A stretch of 64,000 bases of DNA, from assembly GCA_020466095.1 (NCBI GenBank), contig CM035808.1, positions 79,265,651 through 79,329,650 on the forward strand, written 5' to 3'. This DNA is from Chlorops oryzae. Lineage: Eukaryota > Arthropoda > Insecta > Diptera > Chloropidae. Position 1 is the first letter of the stretch; each line of letters begins with the position of its first letter. The notes beneath the pieces were generated by a model that was not told where the DNA came from, made no database searches, and was given only the letters and a program-made list of their open reading frames with translations. The translations under genes were made by a program, and so were the position numbers. This document shows positions 18,801 to 29,510 of the stretch, piece after piece.

Positions 18801-21800
18801 GCGAGGCGGCCGCACCGGGAACAACCCAGTAAACCAATTCTTATCAACGGACGGTTGGCAGATTCACGCCATAAATAAGCTGGACGGACAGACTATGAGC
18901 GCAATCATCGACACCGGGGCCTCCCGTAGCTTCATTCGTGAGGCAGTGGCGAAAAGGGTAAGGACACCGGCAAATTCGGAAACGGCACGAGTAGTGGTGC
19001 ATCTGGCCGATCGGTCCTCTAAGCCGGTGGTCGAGACCTTGAAGCTAGAGGTACGAGTAAGCGACAGCGTGGCGACACTACAGGTTCTGGTTTTGCCCGA
19101 CGCTGTCGATGACGTCATCTTAGGAATCGTTTTTTTCGCCTCAGTACAGGCCGAAGTGAGAATCGGAAAAGGAACCATAAAAATTCACCAGCCACGAACA
19201 GCCGATACGCGATTGGTAAACCATGGAAATCTGCATACGGGCGAAACCCGGTTAGCAAACGAAGGCACACCGGAACGCGGAGAACACAACTTGGGGAATG
19301 AGGCCAAATCGGAAGAGGAGCAGACGGAGGAATTTTTAGCAACGGAGCTGGCCAAGTTCGAAGGCTTAAGCGGTGTAACCCATGTCAGGGAACACCAGAT
19401 CATGATGAAGGATGATATCCCAATAAAGTAAGAGGTACTTCACGTACAATCCCGTGAAGCAGGTGATTAGCGATAGAGAAGTCGAAGAACTATTGGAAAA
19501 GGGGTGCATCGAATCGTCCAAAAGCCCATATAGTTCACCAATAGTGCTGGTGAGGAAAAAGCCTGATTTGTGGAGGTTGTGTTTCGACTACAGGAAGATC
19601 AACGCACACTCGGTTCCGGACGCCTATCCATTACCGCGAATAAACTCAATCCTCGAAAAACTGAGGGATGCCATGTACAATGTACATATCGACGCTGGAC
19701 CTTAAGAACGGCAAATCCCAGTCGCAGCAAGAAGCCGCCAATATACTGCGTTCACAGTGCCGGGTCGCGGGTTATTTCAGTGGCAAGTGATGCCGTTCGG
19801 CCTGCACCCTGCACCCGCCACTTTCCAACGTATTCTAGATGGAGTAATCGGAACCGAGCTCGATACCTATGCATTCGCTTACTTGGATGATATCGTGGTC
19901 ATCGTTCGGAGTCGGGTGGAGCACACGGAGAACCTACGGGAGGTATTAAGACGATTACGAGAAGCAAATTTGAGACTGAACTTAGAGGATGGCGCCTTCG
20001 TCCAAAAAGAAATCAGATATCTCGGCCACATTATCAGCGAAAGGGGGATCCACACCGATCCCGAGAAGGTTGCAGCCACACAGGCACTAAAATCCCCGAA
20101 GACCGTTAAGGAAGTCCGACAGATTTTGGGAATGGCTTCGTGGTACCGGCGTTTCGTATAAAATTTCGCACAAACAGTGCAACCACTGACCCAGCTGTTA
20201 AAGAAAGGCGCTTAGTTCCAATGGGGTGATCCACAAGAAGAGGCAATGGGATCCCTAAAACGGAGGCTGACGGAGGCACCGGTGCTAACATGCCCAAATT
20301 TCGACGAGACGTTCGTGCTGCAGACGAATGCAAGTGACTTCAGGCTGGAAGCGGTACTGACCCAATTCCACGATGGAGAAGAAAGAGTGATAGCCTATGC
20401 GAGTCGAATTTTGAATCCGGCCGAGAGGAACTACTCACCTACGGAGAAGGAGTGCCTCGCTATCGTGTGGGCCGAACGCAATATGAGAGAGTATCTGGAG
20501 GGATACCAGTTCAACATCGTCACCGATCATCTATCGTTGAAGTGGTTGAATTCAATCAACAGTCCTTCAGGAAGAATAGCGAGATGGGCATTGGAACTAC
20601 AACAATTTCAATATGACATCGAATATCGGCGGGGCAAGCTGAACGTCGTAGCGGATGCGTTATCCCGACAACCGCTGGAGCAGTTGGGATCCACAGCTGT
20701 TGAATGGGAGAGCGACTGTGAGTGGATTTCAAAAATTAAACGTTTGATCGGGACACACCCGGAGTATTCCGAAAGGGACGGACACATATACCGCCACATT
20801 CAAACAGCTCTGAGATCACCGGAAGAGGCGTGGAAGTTGTGCGTGCCAAAAGCCCTAAGGGCACCTTTACTAAGAGAAAACCGCGATGAGGTCACGGCGG
20901 GACTTTATAGGGCCTCTACCCCGATCGAAAAAGGAAATACGATGATGTTAGTGTTAGTGGACAAATTTTCGAAATGGGTGGAAGTGGTGCCTATGCGGAA
21001 AGCTACCGCTGAAAGAACAGTATCTGCCATTAGAGAGAGATTCATAAGTCGATTTGGCGTTCCAAATATATTTATTACCGATAATGGGCCTCAGTTCACA
21101 AGTCGGAGTTTCAAGCAGGTCCTTAAAGATTGGGGAACCCTTCACCGACTGACGGCGCCCTACACACCACAGGAGAATCCAACTGAACGAACGAATAGGA
21201 CCCTGAAAACTATGGTGGCCTTGTATGCCGATGGGTGTCAACAGACCTGGGATGACTACCTGCCCGAGCTCACCCTAGCACTAAACAGTAGCGTGGCGAC
21301 ATCCACGGGACTTAGCCCGACCCATGTAGTATAGGGACGGGAGTTGAGGCTACCCGGACAGTTTTGTGATGAGATCGCTAGGCCCGACGTTAGGTCTTAT
21401 GTCTCTTCACAGATGGCGAAAAGTAGCAACGAGCTTGGCTTGGGAAACCACGATGAAGAATGGGACAAGGAGTTCACCCGGTTCAAGGAAATCTACCAGA
21501 TAGTCCAGCGGAATGCAAAAGTGGCTTAACAGGAACAGGCCCGGGGTTACGACCTCCGTAGGAGGACATGGAAGCCGCAAGTCAGAACTCTGGTAATGAC
21601 AAAGACGCACCCTGTATCATGCGCGGCTGACAAGTTGGCACCGCGGTTTAAAGGACTGTACAAGGTCAAGTGCTATGTTTCGCCGGTGATTGTGGAACTC
21701 AACTGCGAGGGCCGGCGACAGACAAGAAGGGCTCACCTAGGCGATATGAAGCCATTCCAGGAACACGAGGATCCGTCTCAATCCGAATCAGCAGCGGAAT

Positions 21801-21811
21801 TGGGAGCTTGA
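18800..21811 (+). pseudogene. Pol of element A (PR-RT-RNaseH-INT), many lesions
   Basis: Protease IIDTGASRSFI (about 18905). A base insertion near 19430 separates it from RT: LEKGCIESSKSPYSSPIVLV, FDYRKINAHSV, a shift near 19690, GYFQWQVMPFG-like part and YLDDIVV (about 19885). Stops at 20159 and 20213. RNase H has LQTNASDF where the first catalytic Asp is Asn, then VTDHLSLKWL. The integrase jumps from TAGLYRAS to GNTMMLVLVDKFSKW: the HHCC finger and first catalytic Asp are deleted near 20910. Second Asp (ITDNGPQFTS) and Glu (PTERTNRT) remain. The C-terminus has LAPRFKGLYKVKCYVSP (GPY/F-like) to 21811. Confidence 0.9.
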
Positions 21812-22025
21812 GCGTTGGGAAGTATCCTTGAGGGTGTAGTCGTAGCGTCATGTCTACAGTTGTAAGGTAGTCTGAGGATGACCGATGGAATCCTACGTCG
21901 GGTTAAAGAAAAAAAAACATAATGTGTACAATAGTAAAGTAGTCTAGGGATGGCCGATGAAATCCTACCTCGGGCCAGAAAAAAAGAAAAAAGAAAAAAC
22001 AACTAATTCATACCGTTTGGGCATC
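21812..22025. repeat. Two imperfect 90-bp repeats after pol of element A
   Basis: AAGGTAGTCTGAGGATGACCGATGGAATCCTACGTCGGG (21865-21903) recurs as AAAGTAGTCTAGGGATGGCCGATGAAATCCTACCTCGGG (21932-21970), each followed by a poly(A)-rich run. No frame. Possibly a splice or RNA-structure region ahead of the third ORF; no proof. (Motifs shown are longer-range summaries of two ~39-bp blocks.). Confidence 0.6.
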
Positions 22026-22880
22026 TCATTTCAGAAAACTTACGCGGGAATAGAGAACGGATGTCGCGACCGAACAAAGGGAGCGCCCAGATCCGAAGAA
22101 CAGACCCCTAATGGCCTGAAAGTGCGATGAAGAGGCGTCGGGACCGGAGCCGAGTCCGCACTGAACGGATCTTGTCCATGGAAGACGACGACGACGGGGA
22201 GATGGCCGTGCCTGACCCACCCAGCTGGCCAAGGCACGAGTCGGTGTCGCCGGTCGACTATGGGAGATTGACGTCGAAGACGAACTCAGGGTCGCACCGG
22301 AGGAGTCGGAAAGAGAATCCAGTGGTGCTAAGAATCCTACCGAAAGTGACTGGAATGACGACGACGGGGAGGGGTCGGAATCGGACTCCCCCTCCGCCGT
22401 TTGCATAAGCAGCGACAGCGCGGACGAAGGTCGCTACGAGGTCCGGTTCCAACAAGTCCAACAATGGGGCCACACCATCTATAAGGCAGGGCGACTGGTA
22501 TATGGGGAAGTAGCTGTCACTACGTTGACCCAGATCCGCGATCGGCAATGGGAACCGCCGACCCAACGTCACTTGGTCGAGAGGGCAAGGGGACGTCGGC
22601 TGAGTATTTACTCGGTGGAAAGCGAGGGCGACGCGGTGGTGGCTGCTCCGGAAAGGTCAGTAGAAGAACCCTCGAGGCGACTCGCGGACGCTGGATCGGA
22701 GGCCGAGGGCGAGGACGTCCTTCAGCTCTGGCCCGACGACGACTAGGGCCTGGGCGTAGGAGAGGAACAACCCCACCACACGGCCGCAAAGATCGGGAAA
22801 ACAACCGAGGTCGAGGTTTCCGATGTGCCCGGCCCAGTCCGGATCTCTTTCGCTGCCACCCTCCACAAATACCACGAATA
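22026..22880 (+). pseudogene. Extra acidic ORF of element A, function unknown
   Basis: A continuous frame from about 22250 to the stop at 22746 reads Glu/Asp/Ser-rich sequence (DDDGEGSESDSPSAVC), then a possible folded part YEVRFQQVQQWGHTIYKAGR and REWEPPTQRH-like basic stretch, ending EDVLQLWPDDD. Upstream frames (22127-22408) are also charged. There is no signal peptide, membrane segment or furin site, so an envelope role is unlikely. The 106-bp block 22775-22880 follows. Confidence 0.45.
22775..22880 (+). repeat. 106-bp direct repeat, copy 1, flanking the pol duplication
   Basis: Starts ACCACACGGCCGCAAAGATC and ends ACCACGAATA. Copy 2 is 23592-23697 with only a few substitutions. The repeat brackets a displaced pol segment. 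Confidence 0.95.
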
Positions 22881-23591
22881 TCGGCGGGGCAAGCTGAACG
22901 TCGTAGCGGATGCGTTATCCCGACAACCGCTGGAGCAGTTGAAAGAAAAAGATCCACAGCTGTTGAATGGGAGAGCGACTGTGAGTGGATTTCAAAAATT
23001 AAACGTTTGATCGGGACACACCCGGAGTATTCCGAAAGGGACGGACACATATATCGCCACATTCAAACAGCTCTGAGATCACCGGAAGAGGCGTGGAAGT
23101 TGTGCGTGCCAAAAGCCCTAAGGGCACCTTTACTAAGAGAAAACCGCGATGAGGTCACGGCGGGACTTTATAGGGCCTCTACCCCGATCGAAAAAGGAAA
23201 TACGATGATGTTAGTGTTAGTGGACAAATTTTCGAAATGGGTGGAAGTGGTGCCTATGCGGAAAGCTACCGCTGAAAGAACAGTATCTGCCATTAGAGAG
23301 AGATTCATAAGTCGATTTGGCGTTCCAAATATATTTATTACCGATAATGGGCCTCAGTTCACAAGTCGGAGTTTCAAGCAGGTCCTTAAAGATTGGGGAA
23401 CCCTTCACCGACTGACGGCGCCCTACACACCACAGGAGAATCCAACTGAACGAACGAATAGGACCCTGAAAACTATGGTGGCCTTGTATGCCGATGGGTG
23501 GGATAGCCCGACCCATGTAGTACAGGGACGGGAGTTGAGGCTACCCGGACAGTTTTGTGATGAGATCGCTAGGCCCGACGTTAGGTCTTAT
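22881..23591 (+). repeat. Duplicated RNaseH-integrase segment of element A
   Basis: Repeats about 20626-21402: RGKLNVVADALSRQPLEQL, the linker, the already-deleted integrase core (RASTPIEKGNTMM) and PTERTNRT, then RPDVRSY. It has a nine-base insertion after PLEQL and lacks about 88 bp (the equivalent of 21237-21325). The integrase deletion is present in both copies, so it is older than the duplication. Confidence 0.95.
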
Positions 23592-23697
23592 ACCACACGG
23601 CCGCAAAGATCGGGAAAACAACCGAGATCGAGGTTTCCGATGTGCCCGGCCCAGTCCGGATCTCTTTTGCTGCCACCCTCCACAAATACCACGAATA
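23592..23697 (+). repeat. 106-bp direct repeat, copy 2
   Basis: Second copy of 22775-22880; continues into GCCAAGCCTTCTACGACC, which should have followed copy 1 in the undisturbed element. Confidence 0.95.
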
Positions 23698-23798
23698 GCC
23701 AAGCCTTCTACGACCTCGGGCTTCACGGATACACGAAGCTCAACAGTATCGCATGAAAGTGCTGGCAGACGGGCGAGTGAGGTACACCCGCTCTGAAG

Positions 23799-23809
23799 TG
23801 GGGAGGAGG
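23799..23809 (+). promoter_or_regulatory. Polypurine tract of element A
   Basis: GTGGGGAGGAGG lies directly in front of the LTR start TGTGAGGAACC, the normal site for plus-strand priming. Confidence 0.75.
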
Positions 23810-24980
23810 TGTGAGGAACCTCACCCATAGTTATAGTTAAGTAGCGTAAGAGTAGTCAAGCTGTAGGACAGCCACGTTTCATATTTTAATTCATTTTATT
23901 TTTCGTGTATTATTATTTTCTTTTTCTTTTCATACGCACATCGTTCATTAAAAGCAAAATCCAAATATTAGTTTTAAGCCTACACGGACACGTAATGAGA
24001 CAGTATAAAAACAGCCAATCAAAAAGTAGTATTAAGGATAGGTTATATGTATGTGAATCCTGCCAGATAGTAGTTCAAGGCCAGGTTATAAGTGAAAAGT
24101 TTATTAGTTATAAGTGGGAAAGGACGCCACCGCACTGAGGAGTCATCGATATATCAAAAGCATCGAAGTTTGGAGAAAGGAGCTTAGCGTCGTTTGCAAT
24201 TGAGAAACGAGCGACACTTCTGATCCAGCCGGTGACAAGCCATCACATGAGGAGAACTGAAGCGGAAGGAAAATAAGAACTTGGCGAAGCCATAAGAATC
24301 TTTGAGTGAGTAAATTAAGACGGTGAAAGTTAGTTTTGGGAAAAGTGAAGATTCGTCGCACTCGATTGCAAGGAAATACGTTTGGGATCCTCGTGCTCGA
24401 AGTTAACGCAATACTTGCGGAAAATAGTGAAAGTTAATTATTGGAAATCATGCTCGGTGGTTTACAGTGAGCTCTCGCTGTATCCTCGTGCTCGGTTTGC
24501 CACGTGGTCGTTTTGCGAGAGTCAGTGACTAAATTCTTGGAAATCGTGCTCTGTGGTTTACAGTGAGCTCTCGCTGAACCCATGTCCTCGATGGGACGTG
24601 GACGTTTTGCGAAAATTTGTAAATTGTTGGAAATCGTGCTCGGTGGTTTGCAGTGAGCTCGCTCTGCATACCCGTGCTCGATTTGCTACGCGGTTGTTTT
24701 GCGAAAGTCAGCAGGAAAATAGGTGGGACTCGTTCGCCGGGGCATACGGTGAGTTATCGCTGTGCCCACGTTGTCGATCTAGAACGCGGACGTTTACGCT
24801 GAAAGGATCAGTTTCTAGTAGAGTAGTGTTGCGGCAGTTTGGGATCAGAAGCGTAAAAACTACGTGGATAGCGGAAATTCCTCGAAGACTCCGACTGAGA
24901 GGCGGCGGGGTTTCACAGTAGTCTTACACATAAGGGTAGCTTTACGTACGCATTTAAAAGTAGGTTATTCATAATTTATC

Positions 24981-27900
24981 AATTCAAATTCAATTCAATT
25001 TATTTGTACACTTATTAAGACCGAGGTCTTTTATAGTACATCTTACACTTCAATAATAATTCATAAAATAAAATATTATCTTACTCTAAGACGACGTTAA
25101 ATAGTCAGTGAACACTGGAAAATGTTCTGTGCTCTCTCGAAAGATTAATTTAAAAATTAATTAATATAAAATAGTTATTATTATAATAGAAGAAAAAGAA
25201 GAAGAAAAATTATGAAGACAACTAATTGTATTTAATTGTATAAATTACATAAAGCCAACTCAAAACGCCTAGAGCTAACGATGGACTTTATATTATTAGG
25301 TAATGAATTCCAAAGTTTGACGACACTGATAAAGAACATACGAGACGTTGATAAATAATTAAAGCTAGGCACAATCAGATTGGATGTGCGTTGAGACTGG
25401 GCAAAAAGCAGGCTGCGCTGCAAATATTCAGGTCCCCCTCCGTAAAACAAATTGTGAAGAAAAACAAGATTCCTTATATTAAAATGGGACTCAAGAGAAC
25501 GATTTAAGATTTGTGCTGAGAACTCCGATATATGGTCAAATCTTCTCCTTTTAAAAATATACCTAGCAGAGTTGTTTAAGAGTAATTTGAGCTTGTTTGC
25601 AGAAACTGCATCCAAACTGGGGTACAAAGTAGACCCGTACATCAATAACGGCATGATCAGAGTGCGAATTAGCAACATCTTCGTATCTTGTGGAATAAAC
25701 ATCGCCGTCTTCCACAGTTTTCTCAAAATATGCTTTACTGATACAAGTATTTACATGATCCGTACAAGATAGCTTGGAATTAATTTTAAAACCTAGGCTA
25801 GTTGCAACTGTATCATACTGAATACGCTGTGTGTTAATCGTTAATGTAGGGAGACTCTCAAGGTTATATCTGTTGTTACACACGAATAGAGCTTTAGTTT
25901 TTTCAGCATTCAGATAAAGTCCATTGCGTTCCGCCCACATTACAATTGACTGAAAGTCCTCATTTACTCTATATACCAGGTCCTCCGATAGACCAACTGG
26001 CCTGGAAAGATAAATTTGAGCATCATCGGCATACAGATGTATAGATACATTTTTACAGCATAAGGTAAGGTCATTTATGAACATTACAAATAGAATAGGT
26101 CCAAGTATGGATCCCTGTGGAACACCGGACTTAACTGAACGAACGGAAGAAAACCTATCATTGAGGCAAACTCTTTGAAGTCTACCCGATAAATAGCTGG
26201 TAATCCAACTTGATGCGCTGTTACAGAAACTATAACAGTACTCAAGTTTCTCGATAAGAAGCTTATGATTGACTTTATCGAAAGCTTTGGAGAAATCGAG
26301 GAAAGCAAGAATAGTTATATCACCACGGTCATAAGCTGGTCGTATATCCTCAAAGATCTTGAGCATGGCTGTAGTACAACTGTGATTTTTACGAAAACCA
26401 GACTGGTTTATGTTAAGCAGGTCATGGGATTCAAGATAATTAAGTATTTGGAGCGATAAGCACTTCTCAAAAACCTTGGAAAGGCAAGGCAGGATGCTGA
26501 TGGGACGAAAATCATTTAGAGAATTGGGAGAATTTTTCTTCGCCACCGGTAAAACCTTAGCAATTTTCCATTTCTCAGGAAAAATCGACGTAGTTATACA
26601 GAAATTCAAAATGTGTGTCAACGGTGAAATAATAAATGGCAGAATTAATTTAACAAATTTTAAACTAATGTTATCTTCACCAATAGCACTAGATTTGATA
26701 GCATATAGGCTTTTAAGGACGTCATCTTCAGAGAGGCAGCCAAACACAAAACTGTACTCAGGCTCCACTCTTCTAGCATTTGGTAGAGACAGGGATGTGT
26801 CTAAATTATCAGTCAATGATGAAACAAAATGGTCATTCATCCGATCTACATCCACGCTGCAAATTGACTGGGATTTGGAGCTAGCACCAATTCTTTTTAG
26901 GTTACGCCACAGAGCCTTGGAGGGCAAATCAGCATTAAGCTTATTGTGGTAGAAAGTCTTCTTAGAATTTCGAGTAACCGTATTAGCAAAGTTTCTGGAT
27001 ATACGAAAAAGCTCCCAATTTTCATTGGTCGGAGATCGTTTCCATAATATATAACGTCTAAACCTGTCACGAATTGCACTTTTAACCTCAACAGTAAACC
27101 AAGGTGGTTTCGAATGGCGTATGGTTTTTTTTATCAGTGGCACATGTCTATTGAAGAGTCTATCAATATTATAAACTAAACAACTGAGTTTTTCATCTAC
27201 ATTTGCATAATACCAGCATTCATTCCAGTCAACATGATTAGCCTCCATAAATAAGAGGTCATGATTTATTTTACTAAAATTTCTAAAGGAAAAAGTGGAA
27301 CTAGCAACGTTATATGAGAATTCGATATTATATGTCAAAACAAGCATATCATGGTCTGAAATACCTGGTAGTGACAATTGGTCATGGTGAAGTACACTAT
27401 CTAGGTTGCAGACGCACAACAGGTCCAGTAAACTAGGTCTGTTGTTGGGAGCAAAACGCGTGGCATAATTATTTAGAATGCTGATACCGGCACTACTTAT
27501 AGCGTTTAACAGTCCAACTGATGCAGAGTCATTGATCAAAATATCGCAATTAAAATCACCACACATCACTATATGTTCATATTCTAGATTAAATTTGGTC
27601 AGATTTTCAAAAAGTTTTGAGAGGTCACATGATTTGTGTGGGTTATAAACACACACTAAGAGCAGTTTCTTAACAGAATTCCGAAACTCTACAAACATAA
27701 ATTGAACAGGGTCCAGTGCATCAGATGTGCAAACTGATTTGAACTTCAGATACTTCTTACTATAAATAGCAATTCCTCCTCCACGCGCCCCTGTCCTACG
27801 GTCCAGTCTACACATATTATAGCCGGAAAGGGCATATATATCATCCCCAAAATCAGCTTTGAACCACGTCTCCGCAACACATACAATGTCAACACTAAGA

Positions 27901-28183
27901 TCACAAAAAACATAGTTAAAATATTCAAGCTTATCAGTGTTTAAACTACGAGCATTGAAGTAGCATATCTGAAAACCAGGCTGACGGTTTCGTATGAGCT
28001 TCAATAAAATAGTCAGGTAGTCTGTATCAGTGTCTAAACTCGAAGAAGAGTCAAGCATAATTAAGTATCACCAAGGCATATTCGAATTGGCTTATTTTAG
28101 AATTGAAATTAGTTATACAAAAATATTGGTATGAAGAATCCAAGAGTTTTAAAGAGAAATAATTACATTTAAGAGAAGAAAAA
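24981..28183 (-). mobile_element. CR1/L2-like non-LTR retrotransposon, nearly intact ORF2
   Basis: Inserted in the LTR of A at TTTATC/CTTAGG; TATC flanks both sides (24977-24980, 28184-28187). On the minus strand it has a ~125-bp 5' end, one large ORF and a 3' tail of ATTGA/ATTTGA short repeats in place of poly(A), a feature of CR1/L2-group LINEs. No ORF1 is present, so the copy is probably 5'-truncated. Confidence 0.88.
25232..28058 (-). pseudogene. LINE endonuclease-reverse transcriptase (one frameshift)
   Basis: From the ATG at 28058: ICYFNARSLNTDKLEYFN opens the apurinic-type endonuclease, with AETWF, MCGDFNCD and GISDHDMLV. RT follows: FRPISILPCLSKVFEKCL, ILAFLDFSKAFDKVNHKLL, SGVPQGSILGPILF, and YADDAQIY (about 26010). 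A one-base shift near 25730 moves the C-terminus into the frame ending at 25232 (MPLLMYGSTLYPSLD, VVKLWNSLPNNI), the usual CR1/L2 tail. The plus-strand frames here are shadows. Only one lesion is seen in about 940 codons, so this is a fairly young insertion. Confidence 0.9.
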
Positions 28184-28342
28184 TATCCTTAGGCGTTCCC
28201 CTTAAAAAACGGAACACATTTCCAAATAAATAACATCTTTATAACGACTAGTCCCCTTGAGTTCCTTTATAAATTTTTGGGAGGGAGGTTCCCTAGTAAC
28301 TCGACTGAGTAAATACCCCGGCTGGGAAAACGGTTCCTTACA

Positions 28343-29510
28343 AGTTCTCGAAAAATGCCCCCTGGCAAAACGTTTTCCACTCTTACAGAGCACAGGAGCT
28401 TTTCCCGAGGATCAGTTTAGTTGCCGCAAAAGTCGTGGTACAATTGAACAGGGCAATAGAATAAATAGTTAAATTAAAAATTCGTTCGAAAAAAAGACAC
28501 ATTACTCTGGTTTAATGTCTAAAATTAAACAAACCCTTCCCCGGAACATTCACAAAGTCCGACAAACACACCTCTCTGGCAGGAAATTTAAACTTAGATA
28601 TGGAACACACACGACAAAAACATTCGACATCTCAGCACGCGTACCTCAAGGCAGTGTGTTAGGGCCTTTGTTATACCTGATTTATACGGCTGATGCATAA
28701 ATGCACAAAGCGGCCGTGTCGTCGCCTCTCGAATCCTCTATAATCATAATCATAATCAATAATCAAACCGTTAAACAGTGGCTTACGAACTGGATAATTT
28801 AAGTAAACGAAAGCAAACGCACCCACATTGCTTTTACTTTGCGTGGCAACACATGCCGTCCAATTATACCTAACAACACACGTGTTCCAAAGGCCAATTA
28901 ATTGAAGTATCTTCGAACTCACTTGGATTGCCAGCTCACATGGCGTAAGCATATTGAGACAAAACGAAACCAAATGAAGCTGACCGCCCAAAGGTCAACA
29001 CAAAGTGCTTCTTCATAACGCAACAGTAAGGCCCAAATGGACTTATGGCTCCCCGCTTTGGGGAAAAGCGAGTAACTCTATAAAAGACATTATACAGCGC
29101 TCACGGTCTAAAATCCTTCGGACTTTCACAGGTGTTTCATGGTTCATTAAGAACAAAAACAAACACATCGAGCTTTGTATCCCGATGGTAAAAAACGAGC
29201 TTAGTTTATTAAGCCGCAAATATAGTTCTCGGTTGTCTCAGCATCCGAACACACTAGCCAAATATTTGTTACAACCAAATAGCTACTCACAGCTCGAAAG
29301 GCGTGACCGACCGTCGCTCTTCCAAAACTAACCCCTTTAGTAGCCCTCCCAATAACCCATGTGCAAATAACAATTCCAACGATTGACTATTTCACGAGGT
29401 GACGTGGACAGGAAGCCAAATAATATAGCTATAGTTATATATTTTAGTTTTACGATTTCTTGACTAATTGTTAGTTCTTAATTGAAGATACAACAAAGAC
29501 ACCCGTGAAA
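28343..29510 (+). pseudogene. Jockey-clade LINE remnant (RT and C-terminus)
   Basis: Begins at the edge of the LTR of A with VLEKCPLAKRFPLLQSTGAF, then PEDQFSCRKSRGTIEQGNRI, LSGRKFKLRYGTHTTKTFDI, VPQGSVLGPLLYLIYTAD, TVKQWLTNW-like sequence and, after more shifts, RPKWTYGSPLWGKASNSIKD and LSLLSRKYSSRLSQHPNTLA (29005-29331). These are jockey-type RT, thumb and C-terminal marks. Most of the palm between 28690 and 28780, with the YxDD box, is deleted. A 3' UTR with TTGTTAGTTCTTAATTGAAG reaches about 29510. Element A seems to have inserted into it. Confidence 0.75.

Larger units (their letters stand above)
257..28342 (+). mobile_element. Ty3/gypsy LTR retrotransposon A, interrupted by a Maverick and a LINE
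   Basis: Order seen: LTR, Lys-tRNA-type primer site, gag (split), CCHC knuckles, protease, RT, RNase H, truncated integrase, GPY/F-like C-terminus, an extra acidic ORF, a purine tract and the 3' LTR. Removing the Maverick (1794-18396) with one target copy brings the two gag halves back into the same reading frame. Many frameshifts, stops and catalytic changes show it is dead. The sequence just outside its right LTR is the middle of a jockey-type RT frame, so A appears to have inserted into an older LINE; the left flank is outside the window and cannot confirm this. Confidence 0.9.
23810..28342 (+). repeat. 3' LTR of element A, interrupted by a LINE
   Basis: Starts TGTGAGGAACCTCACC after a purine tract and ends TTACA at 28342. 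Taking out the LINE at 24981-28183 leaves about 1.33 kb. The part 24327-24980 plus 28184-28342 matches the 5' LTR. It carries three or so ~100-bp tandem units with GGTTTACAGTGAGCTCTCGC. A TATAAAAACAG box near 24003 may be its promoter. Confidence 0.85.

Noticed and set aside
22520..23062. 180-codon minus-strand frame in element A
   Set aside because: Antisense shadow over the third ORF and the duplicated integrase segment, low-complexity Arg/Pro content.
26476..26952. 158-codon plus-strand frame
   Set aside because: Antisense of the LINE reverse transcriptase.
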